IMG/VR virus record: IMGVR_UViG_3300044627_000237
Location: 1-26,248 of that record
Origin: a virus
Direction: 5' to 3' (one strand)
DNA: 26,248 bases
In this document: piece by piece, positions 6,262-13,052 of the stretch
Position numbering within the stretch: position 1 is the first letter of the stretch
Layout: every line of letters starts with the position of its first letter
Translations under genes and position numbers: made by a program
The notes under the pieces: model-generated
What the model saw: only the letters and a program-made list of their open reading frames with translations
Told to the model about the DNA's origin: nothing
The model's database searches: none

Positions 6262-8204
6262 TAGATTGTTCCCCAATCTGATAGTGATGCCCAAGAAGCG
6301 GTAGTTCCGTTATTGGTTAAAAAGTACCCACTAACTCCTGATGTTATTGCGGGTATGTATCCGGCAGCAAGTGTGGCGCTGGATGCAGCAGCAGTTGCCG
6401 AAGCAGCAGCACTTGTTGCGCTGGTAGCAGCAGCCGTGGCTGATGCAGCAGCAGATGTTGCAGATGTAGCAGCAGCCGTAGCAGAAGCAGCAGCGCTTGT
6501 CGCGCTAGTTGCTGCTGCGGTAGCAGATGCTGATGCGCTAGTTGCGGAAGTAACAGCAGCCTGAGCATGATACTTGGCTGAGAACTCCCCACCAGCGACT
6601 GGACCAGTTGTTAATGTAGCCCAATCATTTGCAAGAGTTGCACTAGCAGCAGAACTTGTAGCACTTGTGGCAGCAGCGGATGCTGATGCAGCAGCGCTTG
6701 TAGCACTTGTTGCTGCGCTTGTTGCGCTTGTTGCAGCAGCGCTAGATGATGCCTGTGCGCTTGATGCTGATGTGGCTGCTGCGGTAGCACTAGCAGCAGC
6801 GGATGTTGCGCTAGTTGCAGCAGCGGTAGCACTTGCTTCTGCGCTTGTAGCGCTAGTTGCAGCGTTTGTAGCAGATGTAGCAGCAGCGCTTTGGCTTGCA
6901 GATGCGGATGATGCGCTAGTCGCAGCAGCAGCAGCAACAGTTGCAATGTTAATGTAGGTAGTAGAAGTGGTATCGGCTTCATCAATTCCACCCATGTCGC
7001 GGACAAGACCTGAACCCGTAACACCTGTAATAGCACTAAATGAAGCAGCAGCGCTAGATGCGGATGTGGCAGCGGATGTGGCTGATGTTGCAGCAGCGCT
7101 GGCACTAATTGCAGCAGCAGTAGCAGATGCACCAGCAGATGTTGCCATGGTATCAATGTAATTTTTAGTAGCAGCATCTTGTGCAGATGTTGGGTCACCA
7201 AGACCAGTAATTTTATTTGTACTCATTGCAATAGCACCAGTCATAGTGCCACCACTTAGCGATAGTTTTGCTGCTAAAGCATTAGTTATTGTTGTTGCAT
7301 AGTTAGGGTCATCACCTAAGGCAGCAGCAAGTTCATTAAGAGTATCTAGTGTTCCCGGTGCTGAGTCAACAAGGTTTGCAACTTGTGTATCTACATAACC
7401 TTTAGTTGCAGCATCTGATGTAGCAGAAGGTGTAGCCAAACCTGATACAGTAAATCCACCAGCAGCAAGGGCAGAACCTAAAGTATTGCTTGTTAAAATT
7501 TTGTTTTCTAATGTTTGTGAAGCATCAAGAATTGCAACAGTACCAGTCACATTTGGAAGCGTAATAATACGGTCAGCGGTTGGGTCAACTACGGTAAGTC
7601 TTGTTTCATTACCATCAGCAGTTGAGCCTTCAAAATAAATGCCATCACCATCAACAGTTGGGCTTGTTAAAAGTTTATTGGTAAGTGTTTCAGAACCAGC
7701 AAGAGTAGCAACACCAGTAAATGTATTATTGGTTGTGCTTAATGTTTTATTGCTAAGGGTTTGAGCCTTTGCAGTACCTACTACCGAACCATCACCTGTA
7801 CCAAGACCGTGAACATGTGTTTCAATGTTAGTCATAATGCCTGAGTCGGCATCAAAACCACGGGCTGCAATGTGGGTTTGTAATTCACGGAACTCGCGGG
7901 CAGATACTGCATGGCGAACTGTTGCGCCTGCTGAGTGGGCTACTGCCTGTGTATTATCTTGACCACGAACAACTTGTAGAGTTGTGCCAGTACCAGCGGT
8001 GACTGTGACTACTTCCTCTTTGTTTGTATCAGGGTTAACGAGAAGTGTGTAAGGGAAACTTGCAGCAAAACCGCTTGTTGATGCGACAACAAAAGATGTG
8101 TAAGTATCTCCTTGTGATGCCGAAGGAATAGCAGCAGTAATTGTTGTTTCTACTGCTGTTGCTGAATAGTACCGTTTTGGTGAGCCTGCATCTCCTGCTG
8201 CCAT
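6261..8204 (-). CDS. Main tail fibre with Ala/Ser/Thr coiled-coil shaft
   Basis: A 647-residue fibre protein. Residues 35-100 form a small beta module ending in RGQDNTQAVAH, also seen in the adaptor gene. Residues about 148-245 carry QTLSNKTL, ETLTNKLL and QTLENKIL repeats. DAATKGYVD (about 262) and DAATKNYID (about 342) are typical fibre shaft joints. Residues about 355-612 are almost pure Ala, Ser and Thr with 7- or 14-residue periodicity, which is expected to form a long trimeric coiled coil. The C-terminus (YLTNNGTTASWASL) is a short cap. AAAGGTAGGT precedes the ATG. The protein probably projects from the tail, with the next two gene products at its tip or base. Confidence 0.85.
   Translation of the reverse strand: MAAGDAGSPKRYYSATAVETTITAAIPSASQGDTYTSFVVASTSGFAASFPYTLLVNPDTNKEEVVTVTAGTGTTLQVVRGQDNTQAVAHSAGATVRHAVSAREFRELQTHIAARGFDADSGIMTNIETHVHGLGTGDGSVVGTAKAQTLSNKTLSTTNNTFTGVATLAGSETLTNKLLTSPTVDGDGIYFEGSTADGNETRLTVVDPTADRIITLPNVTGTVAILDASQTLENKILTSNTLGSALAAGGFTVSGLATPSATSDAATKGYVDTQVANLVDSAPGTLDTLNELAAALGDDPNYATTITNALAAKLSLSGGTMTGAIAMSTNKITGLGDPTSAQDAATKNYIDTMATSAGASATAAAISASAAATSATSAATSASSAAASFSAITGVTGSGLVRDMGGIDEADTTSTTYINIATVAAAAATSASSASASQSAAATSATNAATSATSAEASATAAATSATSAAASATAAATSASSAQASSSAAATSATSAATSATSAAASASAAATSATSSAASATLANDWATLTTGPVAGGEFSAKYHAQAAVTSATSASASATAAATSATSAAASATAAATSATSAAASATAAATSATSAAASATAAASSATLAAGYIPAITSGVSGYFLTNNGTTASWASLSDWGTI
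6367..6534 (-). repeat. Four tandem 42-base (14-residue) coiled-coil repeats
   Basis: Four back-to-back copies of a 14-residue unit (ASATAAATSATSAA, the last copy slightly changed) lie near the C-terminus of the fibre. The unit equals two heptads. The copies agree in protein sequence, but their codons differ, with Ala and Thr/Ser codons varied between copies. They have therefore been kept as protein and have drifted or been edited as DNA. Looser versions continue to about 7145. Confidence 0.8.
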
Positions 8205-8212
8205 TTATTTAC

Positions 8213-9118
8213 CTACCTTTGATAGTGACTGCGGACTGGGAATTGTCTGCGTTGGTTTTCCGCACACTCGTTTAAACGCTGTTGGTAAACACCAAACAGG
8301 AAGCGTGCTGCGGTTTCGCCTGAACGAGCAGTTTGTTGTGAGTCAAGCAAGTCTGCTGCTGCGTGTTGCGGACCAAGGCGAGATGGGTCAAGAAAGGAAA
8401 TCATCCTAAAGGAAGCGCCATAAAGGATTACATCCTCAGCGTATGAAGGCAGACCAGTAACAGTTGCAAAGTCATCAGTTGCTGCCGACAATAAAGTTGG
8501 GCGCTTTGAATAAACAACATTGACTTTACGCCCCGGAACGATAGGAGAGTAAACGCTGATACTCTTTCCTAAGTTACCGCCTGTGCCAAATGTTGTTGGG
8601 TTTGCAAGTCTGTCTAATTGCCATGCACGAACTGGAAGCCACTCATTGCTCGGACCAACAACAGAGTGTGTAATGTTTAAAATGTTTTCTGCATCATCAG
8701 GTAAATCATAAGTTGTTTTAGCAGCAACATAATTAAACTCTGTTTGTCCAGTTGCAAAGATAGCAGGATAGACGGCATTGATAGTGTCGTTGATTGCCCG
8801 TTTAATTTCATTGCGTGGAAATAATGGTGAAACTGTAACTCTATCATTAGCAGCATGAGCAGCAGCGGTAGTACCACGCTGTCCTCTACCCCAAGGGGCA
8901 AGAGTTAATGTGCTTGATGCTGGGTTAACGGTGTTTACATACACCATTTCATCATTGATTTGTATGAAGCCACGACCAATTACTGATGTATCAAAAACAG
9001 TAAGGGAAGTTGTAGAAGTTGTTGCGCTAGTTGTTAGCCATGTGCTGGCTTCGGAGTTAACCGTGTAGCCATGCAATAGCGTATCAATACGCTCAGTTAA
9101 TTGGTTAAGTGTACTCAT
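8213..9118 (-). CDS. Probable head-tail adaptor or tubular connector protein
   Basis: A 301-residue protein. Residues 1-20 form a helix, and 31-96 form a beta module ending APWGRGQRGTTAAAHAANDRVTV (in part), related to the fibre's module. Next comes a helical part beginning FPRNEIKRAINDTINAVYP. The C-terminal third is helical, with YASFRM-like packing (YGASFRMISFLDPSRL) and a conserved-looking helix QQTARSGETAARFLFGVYQQRL. This order, short helices around a beta core with a long C-terminal helix, fits connector proteins that dock under the portal. The place between head and fibre genes agrees. Its ATG overlaps the previous TGA (ATGA). A GTTTAAAC word at 8270-8277 encodes Leu-Asn in the last helix. 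Confidence 0.55.
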   Translation of the reverse strand: MSTLNQLTERIDTLLHGYTVNSEASTWLTTSATTSTTSLTVFDTSVIGRGFIQINDEMVYVNTVNPASSTLTLAPWGRGQRGTTAAAHAANDRVTVSPLFPRNEIKRAINDTINAVYPAIFATGQTEFNYVAAKTTYDLPDDAENILNITHSVVGPSNEWLPVRAWQLDRLANPTTFGTGGNLGKSISVYSPIVPGRKVNVVYSKRPTLLSAATDDFATVTGLPSYAEDVILYGASFRMISFLDPSRLGPQHAAADLLDSQQTARSGETAARFLFGVYQQRLNECAENQRRQFPVRSHYQR

Positions 9119-9381
9119 AGGTTAATAGACCTCAATGCATCTACCGCAGATTTTCCGGTTGTACTAGCAAGTTCATTACAAATTGCGTTTAAACCTTTAT
9201 AGTCTTTTGGTTGTCGGGATGAACTAGCCTTGTAATTAAGGGCAGCAATAAGACCTAAGCCTGTTGTGCCTGCATAGGAATTGGCAGCACCTTGCGGTGC
9301 TTTAAAAGATGCCACGCTGGTAATACCTGCAAGGCGATTAAGTTCACCTGTTAATGTACTGCCTGCTGTTCCTAGTGCCAT
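9115..9381 (-). CDS. Small virion-region protein with NxLAGTTG-like repeats
   Basis: An 88-residue protein with a threefold internal theme: LNRLAGITS (15-23), YAGTTGLGLIAALNYKA (36-52) and LNAICNELASTTG (64-76). I recall this theme from short hypothetical proteins in the connector region of actinobacterial phages. It has no membrane segment or known motif. It is translationally coupled on both sides (TAATG before, ATGA after). GTTTAAAC at 9187-9194 encodes Leu-Asn in the third repeat. Confidence 0.6.
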   Translation of the reverse strand: MALGTAGSTLTGELNRLAGITSVASFKAPQGAANSYAGTTGLGLIAALNYKASSSRQPKDYKGLNAICNELASTTGKSAVDALRSINL

Positions 9382-9542
9382 TACTTAGCCTTTCTTTTTG
9401 CTGCTGCGTTATCCACTAAATTTGGATAAGGGCGACCAGCCCTCTTAGCCATAGCCTTAGCCTTGGCTTTCTGTGCTGGTGTTAAAGGTGTAGATTTTTT
9501 ATTAGGGTTTTTAGTATCCCAAAATGCTTTTTTCTTTTTCAC
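9381..9542 (-). CDS. 53-residue Lys-rich protein (GTG start)
   Basis: A short frame from the GTG at 9540-9542 (GTGA overlap with the upstream TGA, and AAGGAG a few bases before) to the TAA at 9381-9383, which overlaps the next ATG as TAATG. The product begins KKKKAFWDTKNP, has a Lys/Ala helix (AQKAKAKAMAKRAGR) and carries the motif GRPYPNLVDN. I recall that motif from small basic proteins of actinobacterial phages. It is strongly basic, so binding to DNA or to the acidic capsid interior is possible but unproven. Confidence 0.7.
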   Translation of the reverse strand: MKKKKAFWDTKNPNKKSTPLTPAQKAKAKAMAKRAGRPYPNLVDNAAAKRKAK

Positions 9543-9805
9543 CACTTCTCCTTATTCGCCCAGTATGCTGCGGACATTTTGCCTTTGGCAATGTTCTTAG
9601 CATGACGAGCCTTGAAGGATGCTTGGCGTGCGGTTGGTTGTTTATCACCAGTCACGCCTTGCTGTCCAAAACGAATTGTTTTTACTTGTGAGCCTTCTTT
9701 AGCCACAACAACATGAGATTTAGTCGGATGACTTGGAGTACGCTTAGGTTTGTTAAAACCCGATACTCCTGCTCTTGTTAGTCGTGGGTCTTTCTTGGCA
9801 GGCAT
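9539..9805 (-). CDS. DUF5872-type basic protein
   Basis: An 88-residue, very basic protein with the run MPAKKDPRLTRAGVSGFNKP, then SHVVVAKEG, IRFGQQGV and the ending KARHAKNIAKGKMSAAYWAN. I recognise this as the DUF5872 family found in aquatic phages and some large viruses; its role is not known to me. It is full length by that comparison. It sits in a run of small basic genes between the protease-like gene and the adaptor. Confidence 0.82.
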   Translation of the reverse strand: MPAKKDPRLTRAGVSGFNKPKRTPSHPTKSHVVVAKEGSQVKTIRFGQQGVTGDKQPTARQASFKARHAKNIAKGKMSAAYWANKEKW

Positions 9806-9807
9806 GC

Positions 9808-9966
9808 TTAGTACATCCCACCCATTTTTTTCATTGACTTAACTGCTTTTTTCATTGGCTTAACTGCTGCTTTCTTTGCAGGTGTCTTTGGTGCATTGGC
9901 TGCTTTCTTAGCAGCAGCCTTACCTTTTGCTGTGTATGGGAATTTCTTTCCGTTTACCATTGGCAT
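9808..9966 (-). CDS. 52-residue Lys/Ala-rich basic protein
   Basis: The ATG at 9964-9966 overlaps the previous TAA (TAATG); the stop is at 9808-9810, just before the DUF5872 start. The product begins MPMVNGKKFPYTAKGKAAAK and continues as a Lys/Ala/Met helix ending MKKMGGMY. The composition is histone-tail-like. Small proteins of this kind beside head genes may condense DNA or line the capsid, but there is no motif to prove it. Confidence 0.65.
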   Translation of the reverse strand: MPMVNGKKFPYTAKGKAAAKKAANAPKTPAKKAAVKPMKKAVKSMKKMGGMY

Positions 9967-10118
9967 TATTCGTTCTCCATTTCCATGTTGTTTTTGTGAT
10001 ACATACCGGGTTGAACTGTGACCTTGTTTAAACTTGCTTCTGTTGGTTTACTGCTTACTTCCCTACCGCCTACGCCGTAAGGTTCAACAGCACCATAGCA
10101 TCCACACTCAGCACACAT
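9966..10118 (-). CDS. 50-residue protein with an N-terminal Cys cluster
   Basis: The start ATG at 10116-10118 shares a base with the TAA of the protease-like gene, and AAAGGAG lies upstream. The product opens MCAECGCYGA (Cys at 2, 5 and 7), suggesting metal or disulfide binding. Its second half (VTVQPGMYHKNNMEMENE) is polar. The stop overlaps the next ATG as TAATG. GTTTAAAC at 10026-10033 encodes Leu-Asn. The coupling on both sides and the ribosome site support it as real; the function is unknown. Confidence 0.65.
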   Translation of the reverse strand: MCAECGCYGAVEPYGVGGREVSSKPTEASLNKVTVQPGMYHKNNMEMENE

Positions 10119-10681
10119 TACTTACTCCTTTGTGTTATGACTTTTACATCTCCGCCAACACTTATGTTGTAATCAGCGGAAACCTTAATTGCTCTACGAG
10201 CCACAGCCTCAACGCTCTTAATAGAGTTCTTGCTCATGCCTGCTGCTGCTAGCGCACCAAGGGCTAAATCGCCCCCACTACCTACCGCATACAAACCACG
10301 GTCATCTCTTGACCATAAATAATCTTGGTCAACTTCGTAGATAACTCCGTTTAAACAAATAAGTGCATCAAATCCGGCATCTTTATCTTTAGTTGTATCA
10401 GGGTTGTACCCATGTTCAATCATTGTTTCCCGTAGGGAAGGCAGAACTTTTGTCTGCATAAACACATCTGTTGGTATTGTCTTAATTACTTTCGGTGGAG
10501 TCCAAAGGTAAGTTGCAATGTTTCCTGCAATAGCATCACCTGAAAACCCAAATACATAGTCGCCTTTTTTGATAACTTTATCCACACCTTTTGCATAGTA
10601 TGGTTTGTCCTCATAGGTAGTCATGGAGTCGGCTGCGATTAACGCCCAACCCTTTCCCTGAATACCTACAATGGCAGTCAT
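10118..10681 (-). CDS. Proteasome-beta/HslV-like Ntn hydrolase
   Basis: A 187-residue protein with the proteasome-beta or HslV fold signature. It begins M-TAIVGIQGKGWALIAADS. Removal of Met exposes Thr as residue 1, and Asp falls at mature position 17, exactly as in proteasome beta subunits. A Lys is at mature position 34 (33 in proteasomes). GVDKVIKKGDYVFGFSGD and AVGSGGDLALGALAAA match the family strands and the Ser-Gly turn near position 129-134. There is no propeptide, as in HslV. The gene sits between capsid and connector genes and is coupled to its neighbours, so the protein may act on or within the virion head. No unfoldase gene is in the window. The family is clear; the role is inferred. 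Confidence 0.8.
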   Translation of the reverse strand: MTAIVGIQGKGWALIAADSMTTYEDKPYYAKGVDKVIKKGDYVFGFSGDAIAGNIATYLWTPPKVIKTIPTDVFMQTKVLPSLRETMIEHGYNPDTTKDKDAGFDALICLNGVIYEVDQDYLWSRDDRGLYAVGSGGDLALGALAAAGMSKNSIKSVEAVARRAIKVSADYNISVGGDVKVITQRSK

Positions 10682-10683
10682 AG

Positions 10684-10956
10684 TTACCCCTTAAATGTCC
10701 CTGTATTTGCATCAAAGGCTTTGCCAGCCTTGTCAGATTTTTCAACTGCATCTTTAATTTTTGCCATTGAAGTTCCAGCAGGTTGAATACCTTGCGCTCT
10801 TGCAGCAGCATAGGCATTAAGTTCAGCGTTCCATTTTTTATCAGTCATACCTTTAGCGCTGTTAGCATCACCTGTGCTGAACTCTAGGTTAGATGCTCTC
10901 AAACACTCGCCCCAATTTGTATGGTCTTGTGTTGGACAGCCAGTTCTACATGCCAT
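10684..10956 (-). CDS. Small head-region protein with CxxxC N-terminus
   Basis: A 90-residue protein opening MACRTGCPTQDHTNWGECL, then helical (KKWNAELNAYAAARAQGIQP and KIKDAVEKSDKAGKAFD). I recall this MACRTGCPTxDHxxxxECL pattern from hypothetical proteins encoded a few genes after the capsid gene in actinobacterial phages. The three Cys (3, 7, 18) could bind metal. Its ATG follows directly on a GTTTAAAC word that contains the stop codon of the preceding gene. Confidence 0.65.
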   Translation of the reverse strand: MACRTGCPTQDHTNWGECLRASNLEFSTGDANSAKGMTDKKWNAELNAYAAARAQGIQPAGTSMAKIKDAVEKSDKAGKAFDANTGTFKG

Positions 10957-10958
10957 GT

Positions 10959-11216
10959 TTAAACCGTTGTTATGTATTCCTCATAGCCTGCTGCTATGAG
11001 CCGTGTTCTTGTTTGTTCATCAATGTCGTAAATGTGACCACCTAAATAAACTTCATCTGCTTCCAAGGTTTGAGTTTGACTTGGATAACGAAATGATGAA
11101 TACACACCATTAACTCGTAGGACAGTAATCCCACGGTTTATGCCCATACGCTCAAAAAGGGTATGTCCACCAGCAGGGGTTTCTTTAATGCTGGGTGGTG
11201 TGAATTGGTATGCCAT
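10959..11216 (-). CDS. Post-capsid head/connector protein, actinophage family
   Basis: An 85-residue soluble protein with PPSIKETPAGGHTLFERMG, then RGITVLRVNGVYSSFRYPSQ, LGGHIYDI and LIAAGYEEYIT. I associate the pattern (TPxGGHxLFxR, RYP, LGG, LIAAGYxxY) with a small protein encoded immediately after the capsid gene in actinobacterial phages; its role in the particle is unknown. AAGGAG precedes the ATG. Its stop codon is the TAA inside a GTTTAAAC word. The gene lies just beyond the strong RNA hairpin. Confidence 0.65.
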   Translation of the reverse strand: MAYQFTPPSIKETPAGGHTLFERMGINRGITVLRVNGVYSSFRYPSQTQTLEADEVYLGGHIYDIDEQTRTRLIAAGYEEYITTV

Positions 11217-11233
11217 AATTCTCCTTAGTGTAA

Positions 11234-11267
11234 CAGGGTAGCGGGCGTTTAAACACCCGCCACCCCG
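11234..11267 (-). promoter_or_regulatory. Strong RNA hairpin downstream of the capsid gene
   Basis: In the minus-strand RNA, bases 11267-11254 pair with 11247-11234: a 14-bp stem, 11 Watson-Crick and three G-U pairs, around the 6-base loop TTTAAA. In the plus-strand RNA the three G-U pairs become C-A mismatches, so the structure is tuned to the transcript actually made. No T-run follows, so it is not a standard intrinsic terminator. It may protect the capsid mRNA 3' end or reduce expression of later genes. The inner stem and loop together form a GTTTAAAC word. Confidence 0.7.
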
Positions 11268-11283
11268 GTACTAATCTCCGAAA

Positions 11284-12429
11284 TTAGTCAGAGATGCTAG
11301 ATGAAGTTTCAATGCGGAACAACGCATCATCACGATAGCGGGCGAAACCAAGTACGCCGTACCATCCGATTGGGCGGAAACGCATTAACTTATCAGTAAC
11401 AGGTCCGATAACTACGCCCGGTTCCTGTGCTACTGCTTCTGCCAAAGCCTGCTTTCCGCAAAGAATTGTGCGGTAAACATTTGTCTTTGGAGTAACAGTT
11501 ACAGTTGCACCTGATGTTACAGCAGCAGTAGTTGCTACTGAAAGGGTGAGAACTGCACCGTTGATTGCTGAAACAAGTGTGCTTGCGCCAGTTGTTGCAG
11601 AAATCGCTACACCATCACCGACATCAATACCTGATGTTGATGCAACAGTAATTGTTGTTGCACCTGATGCAGATGTTGTTGTGGTTGTAGTTGTGAAGGT
11701 TGACTGATTAGCACCTTCTGCCTTTTCGTACATGCGTGGTGTTTCTACAAAGAAAGCACCTTCGTATGTTCCGATTGTTCCAGCCCATAGGTTACCCTGT
11801 GCAGAGTCTGTTTGAGCGTGGATGTCGCGCCATCCGACTGAGCCGGTTTCGGCGCGAAGGTCGTGTGAAACCTCAGGGTGAATACCTGCCCAGTACAAAG
11901 AACCTTGGCGTGGAACAGCCTTGTTGCTACGCAACTTGGCTACCGCACGGCGGATTTTTGCAGATGTTAGGGTATCAGCAGATGATACTGTTGCTGTTGA
12001 AGTAACAGTACCACCATAGATAACATTTGTTCCCTGACGGAGAGTTTCCATTGCTAACTTATCAAGTGAGTCAGCCATGTTGAAGGCAATAATGTCTGCA
12101 ACTGCTGGGTCCACATCTGATAGTGAGAATAGTTGTAACTTACGAGTTACAAGTGATGCATTACCGTATTCTGCAAGTGTTACAGAAGTGGTTGATACAT
12201 CTGATAGCGCTACTGCATCAGGGTCTGTTGCCTCTGATAGTGCAGAAGTTGCCGCTGCCAAATCATTGTAAAGTGAAAATACAACGCTTGACCCCGGCAT
12301 TGCTTGCTGTGCTGGTCGCTTGTCTGCAACGCTACGAACTAGCGGTTGCGAACGGAGAGCGAACTCAACATAGCGGTCATACGCAACTTTTACCAAGCCT
12401 GCAAGGGCTGTGGTGTTGGTATCTGCCAT
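11284..12429 (-). CDS. Major capsid protein, HK97 fold, N4-gp56-like
   Basis: A 381-residue protein with the layout of N4-gp56 or P22-type coats: an N-terminal helix with FALRSQPLVRSVADKRP, LSDVSTTSVTLAEYGNA (76-91), a central TSAKIRRAVAKLRSNKAV, WAGIHPEVSHDLRAETG (180-196), and a C-terminal CGKQALAEAV followed by WYGVLGFARYRDDALFRIE. Residues about 242-313 are an inserted Thr-rich beta domain with TITVASTSGIDVGDGV, which probably lies on the shell surface. It follows the scaffold gene, has a strong AAAGGAG site, and is followed by a strong RNA hairpin, as expected for the most expressed gene. The family call is by recalled motifs and context. Confidence 0.85.
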   Translation of the reverse strand: MADTNTTALAGLVKVAYDRYVEFALRSQPLVRSVADKRPAQQAMPGSSVVFSLYNDLAAATSALSEATDPDAVALSDVSTTSVTLAEYGNASLVTRKLQLFSLSDVDPAVADIIAFNMADSLDKLAMETLRQGTNVIYGGTVTSTATVSSADTLTSAKIRRAVAKLRSNKAVPRQGSLYWAGIHPEVSHDLRAETGSVGWRDIHAQTDSAQGNLWAGTIGTYEGAFFVETPRMYEKAEGANQSTFTTTTTTTSASGATTITVASTSGIDVGDGVAISATTGASTLVSAINGAVLTLSVATTAAVTSGATVTVTPKTNVYRTILCGKQALAEAVAQEPGVVIGPVTDKLMRFRPIGWYGVLGFARYRDDALFRIETSSSISD

Positions 12430-12459
12430 GAGTTATTACTCCTTTAGATTGGTAGTTGG

Positions 12460-12927
12460 TTAATTTAATCCAAGGATGCGATTTAATTCATCTGCGTTTC
12501 CTGCTGAAAGAATTTTAGCCATAGCATCTGAGTCAACTTCCGGAACTTGTCCTGTTGAAACCACTTGGTTAATTCTTGCATTTGCAGAAACATCTAGTGA
12601 ATTGTTATTTGAAGCCTGCTCTAAATTAGCGTTTTGGGTTGAACCAAATACATCACCGTATTCATTTAGCCAGCCATTGATTGCTTCCTCAGAAGTATCA
12701 ATGTCTTGCGGTATGAACGCAGCAATCTTTGGGTTAATGCCCTTGGCTTGTAACACATCCTTCACAGTACGCTGGCGGGTCTGCGATTGCAGTCCTTTCA
12801 ACTCCTGTTCCAGTTCTTTTGCACGCTTTTCAAGAGTGCGATTTACTTTTCGGAGTTGCTTAACTACATCCGTGCCTTCGTCACCGAAGTCATCAAACTC
12901 GTCATCATACTCGTTATTTTGGCTCAT
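12460..12927 (-). CDS. Scaffolding protein
   Basis: Read from the ATG at 12925-12927 (MSQNNEYDDEFDD), this is 155 residues. It has an acidic N-terminus, a charged coiled coil (KQLRKVNRTLEKRAKELEQE), a middle containing NPKIAAFIPQDIDTSEEAINGW, and a polar C-terminal part ending in a short helix (AMAKILSAGNADELNRIL). Acidic, helical, and encoded directly before the capsid gene is the standard scaffold position. AAGGGAG precedes this ATG. A longer reading from 12987 has no good ribosome site. It should direct shell assembly and leave before packaging. Confidence 0.82.
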   Translation of the reverse strand: MSQNNEYDDEFDDFGDEGTDVVKQLRKVNRTLEKRAKELEQELKGLQSQTRQRTVKDVLQAKGINPKIAAFIPQDIDTSEEAINGWLNEYGDVFGSTQNANLEQASNNNSLDVSANARINQVVSTGQVPEVDSDAMAKILSAGNADELNRILGLN

Positions 12928-12944
12928 TAGCCATCTCCCTTTCG

Positions 12945-13022
12945 TTAGTTGTTGTATTCGCAATCCACAATGTATGTAGGGGAACATACCTTGGCTATTG
13001 CTACCAGACTTCTTACACTCAT
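12945..13022 (-). CDS. Possible 25-codon ORF after the 503-residue gene
   Basis: An ATG at 13020-13022 opens 25 codons (MSVRSLVAIAKVCSPTYIVD and so on). The frame is the same as that of the preceding 503-residue gene and is open right up to that gene's TAA. No clear ribosome site lies before the ATG. It is either a chance frame filling the 125-base gap or a readthrough extension. Weak support. Confidence 0.25.
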   Translation of the reverse strand: MSVRSLVAIAKVCSPTYIVDCEYNN

Positions 13023-13052
13023 CCGGGCTGGTCGGTCAGATAAGGAACCTAG

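Noticed and set aside
6367-7145. Possible CRISPR-like array from the tandem repeats
   Set aside because: Repeats are in-frame, contiguous, without unique spacers, and differ in synonymous positions; they are coding coiled-coil units.
6313-7161. Ala/Val-rich frames on the plus strand and Leu/Gln-rich frames on the minus strand in the fibre shaft
   Set aside because: They mirror the GCA/GCT codon periodicity of the fibre repeats and have no independent signals.
11234-11267. Intrinsic terminator after the capsid gene
   Set aside because: The stem is strong but no T-run follows in the transcript direction, so I call it only an RNA hairpin.
12476-12979. 167-codon open frame on the plus strand across the scaffold gene
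   Set aside because: It lies fully opposite the better supported scaffold gene, is Ser/Cys/Phe-rich like an antisense translation, and has no ribosome site or neighbours on its strand.
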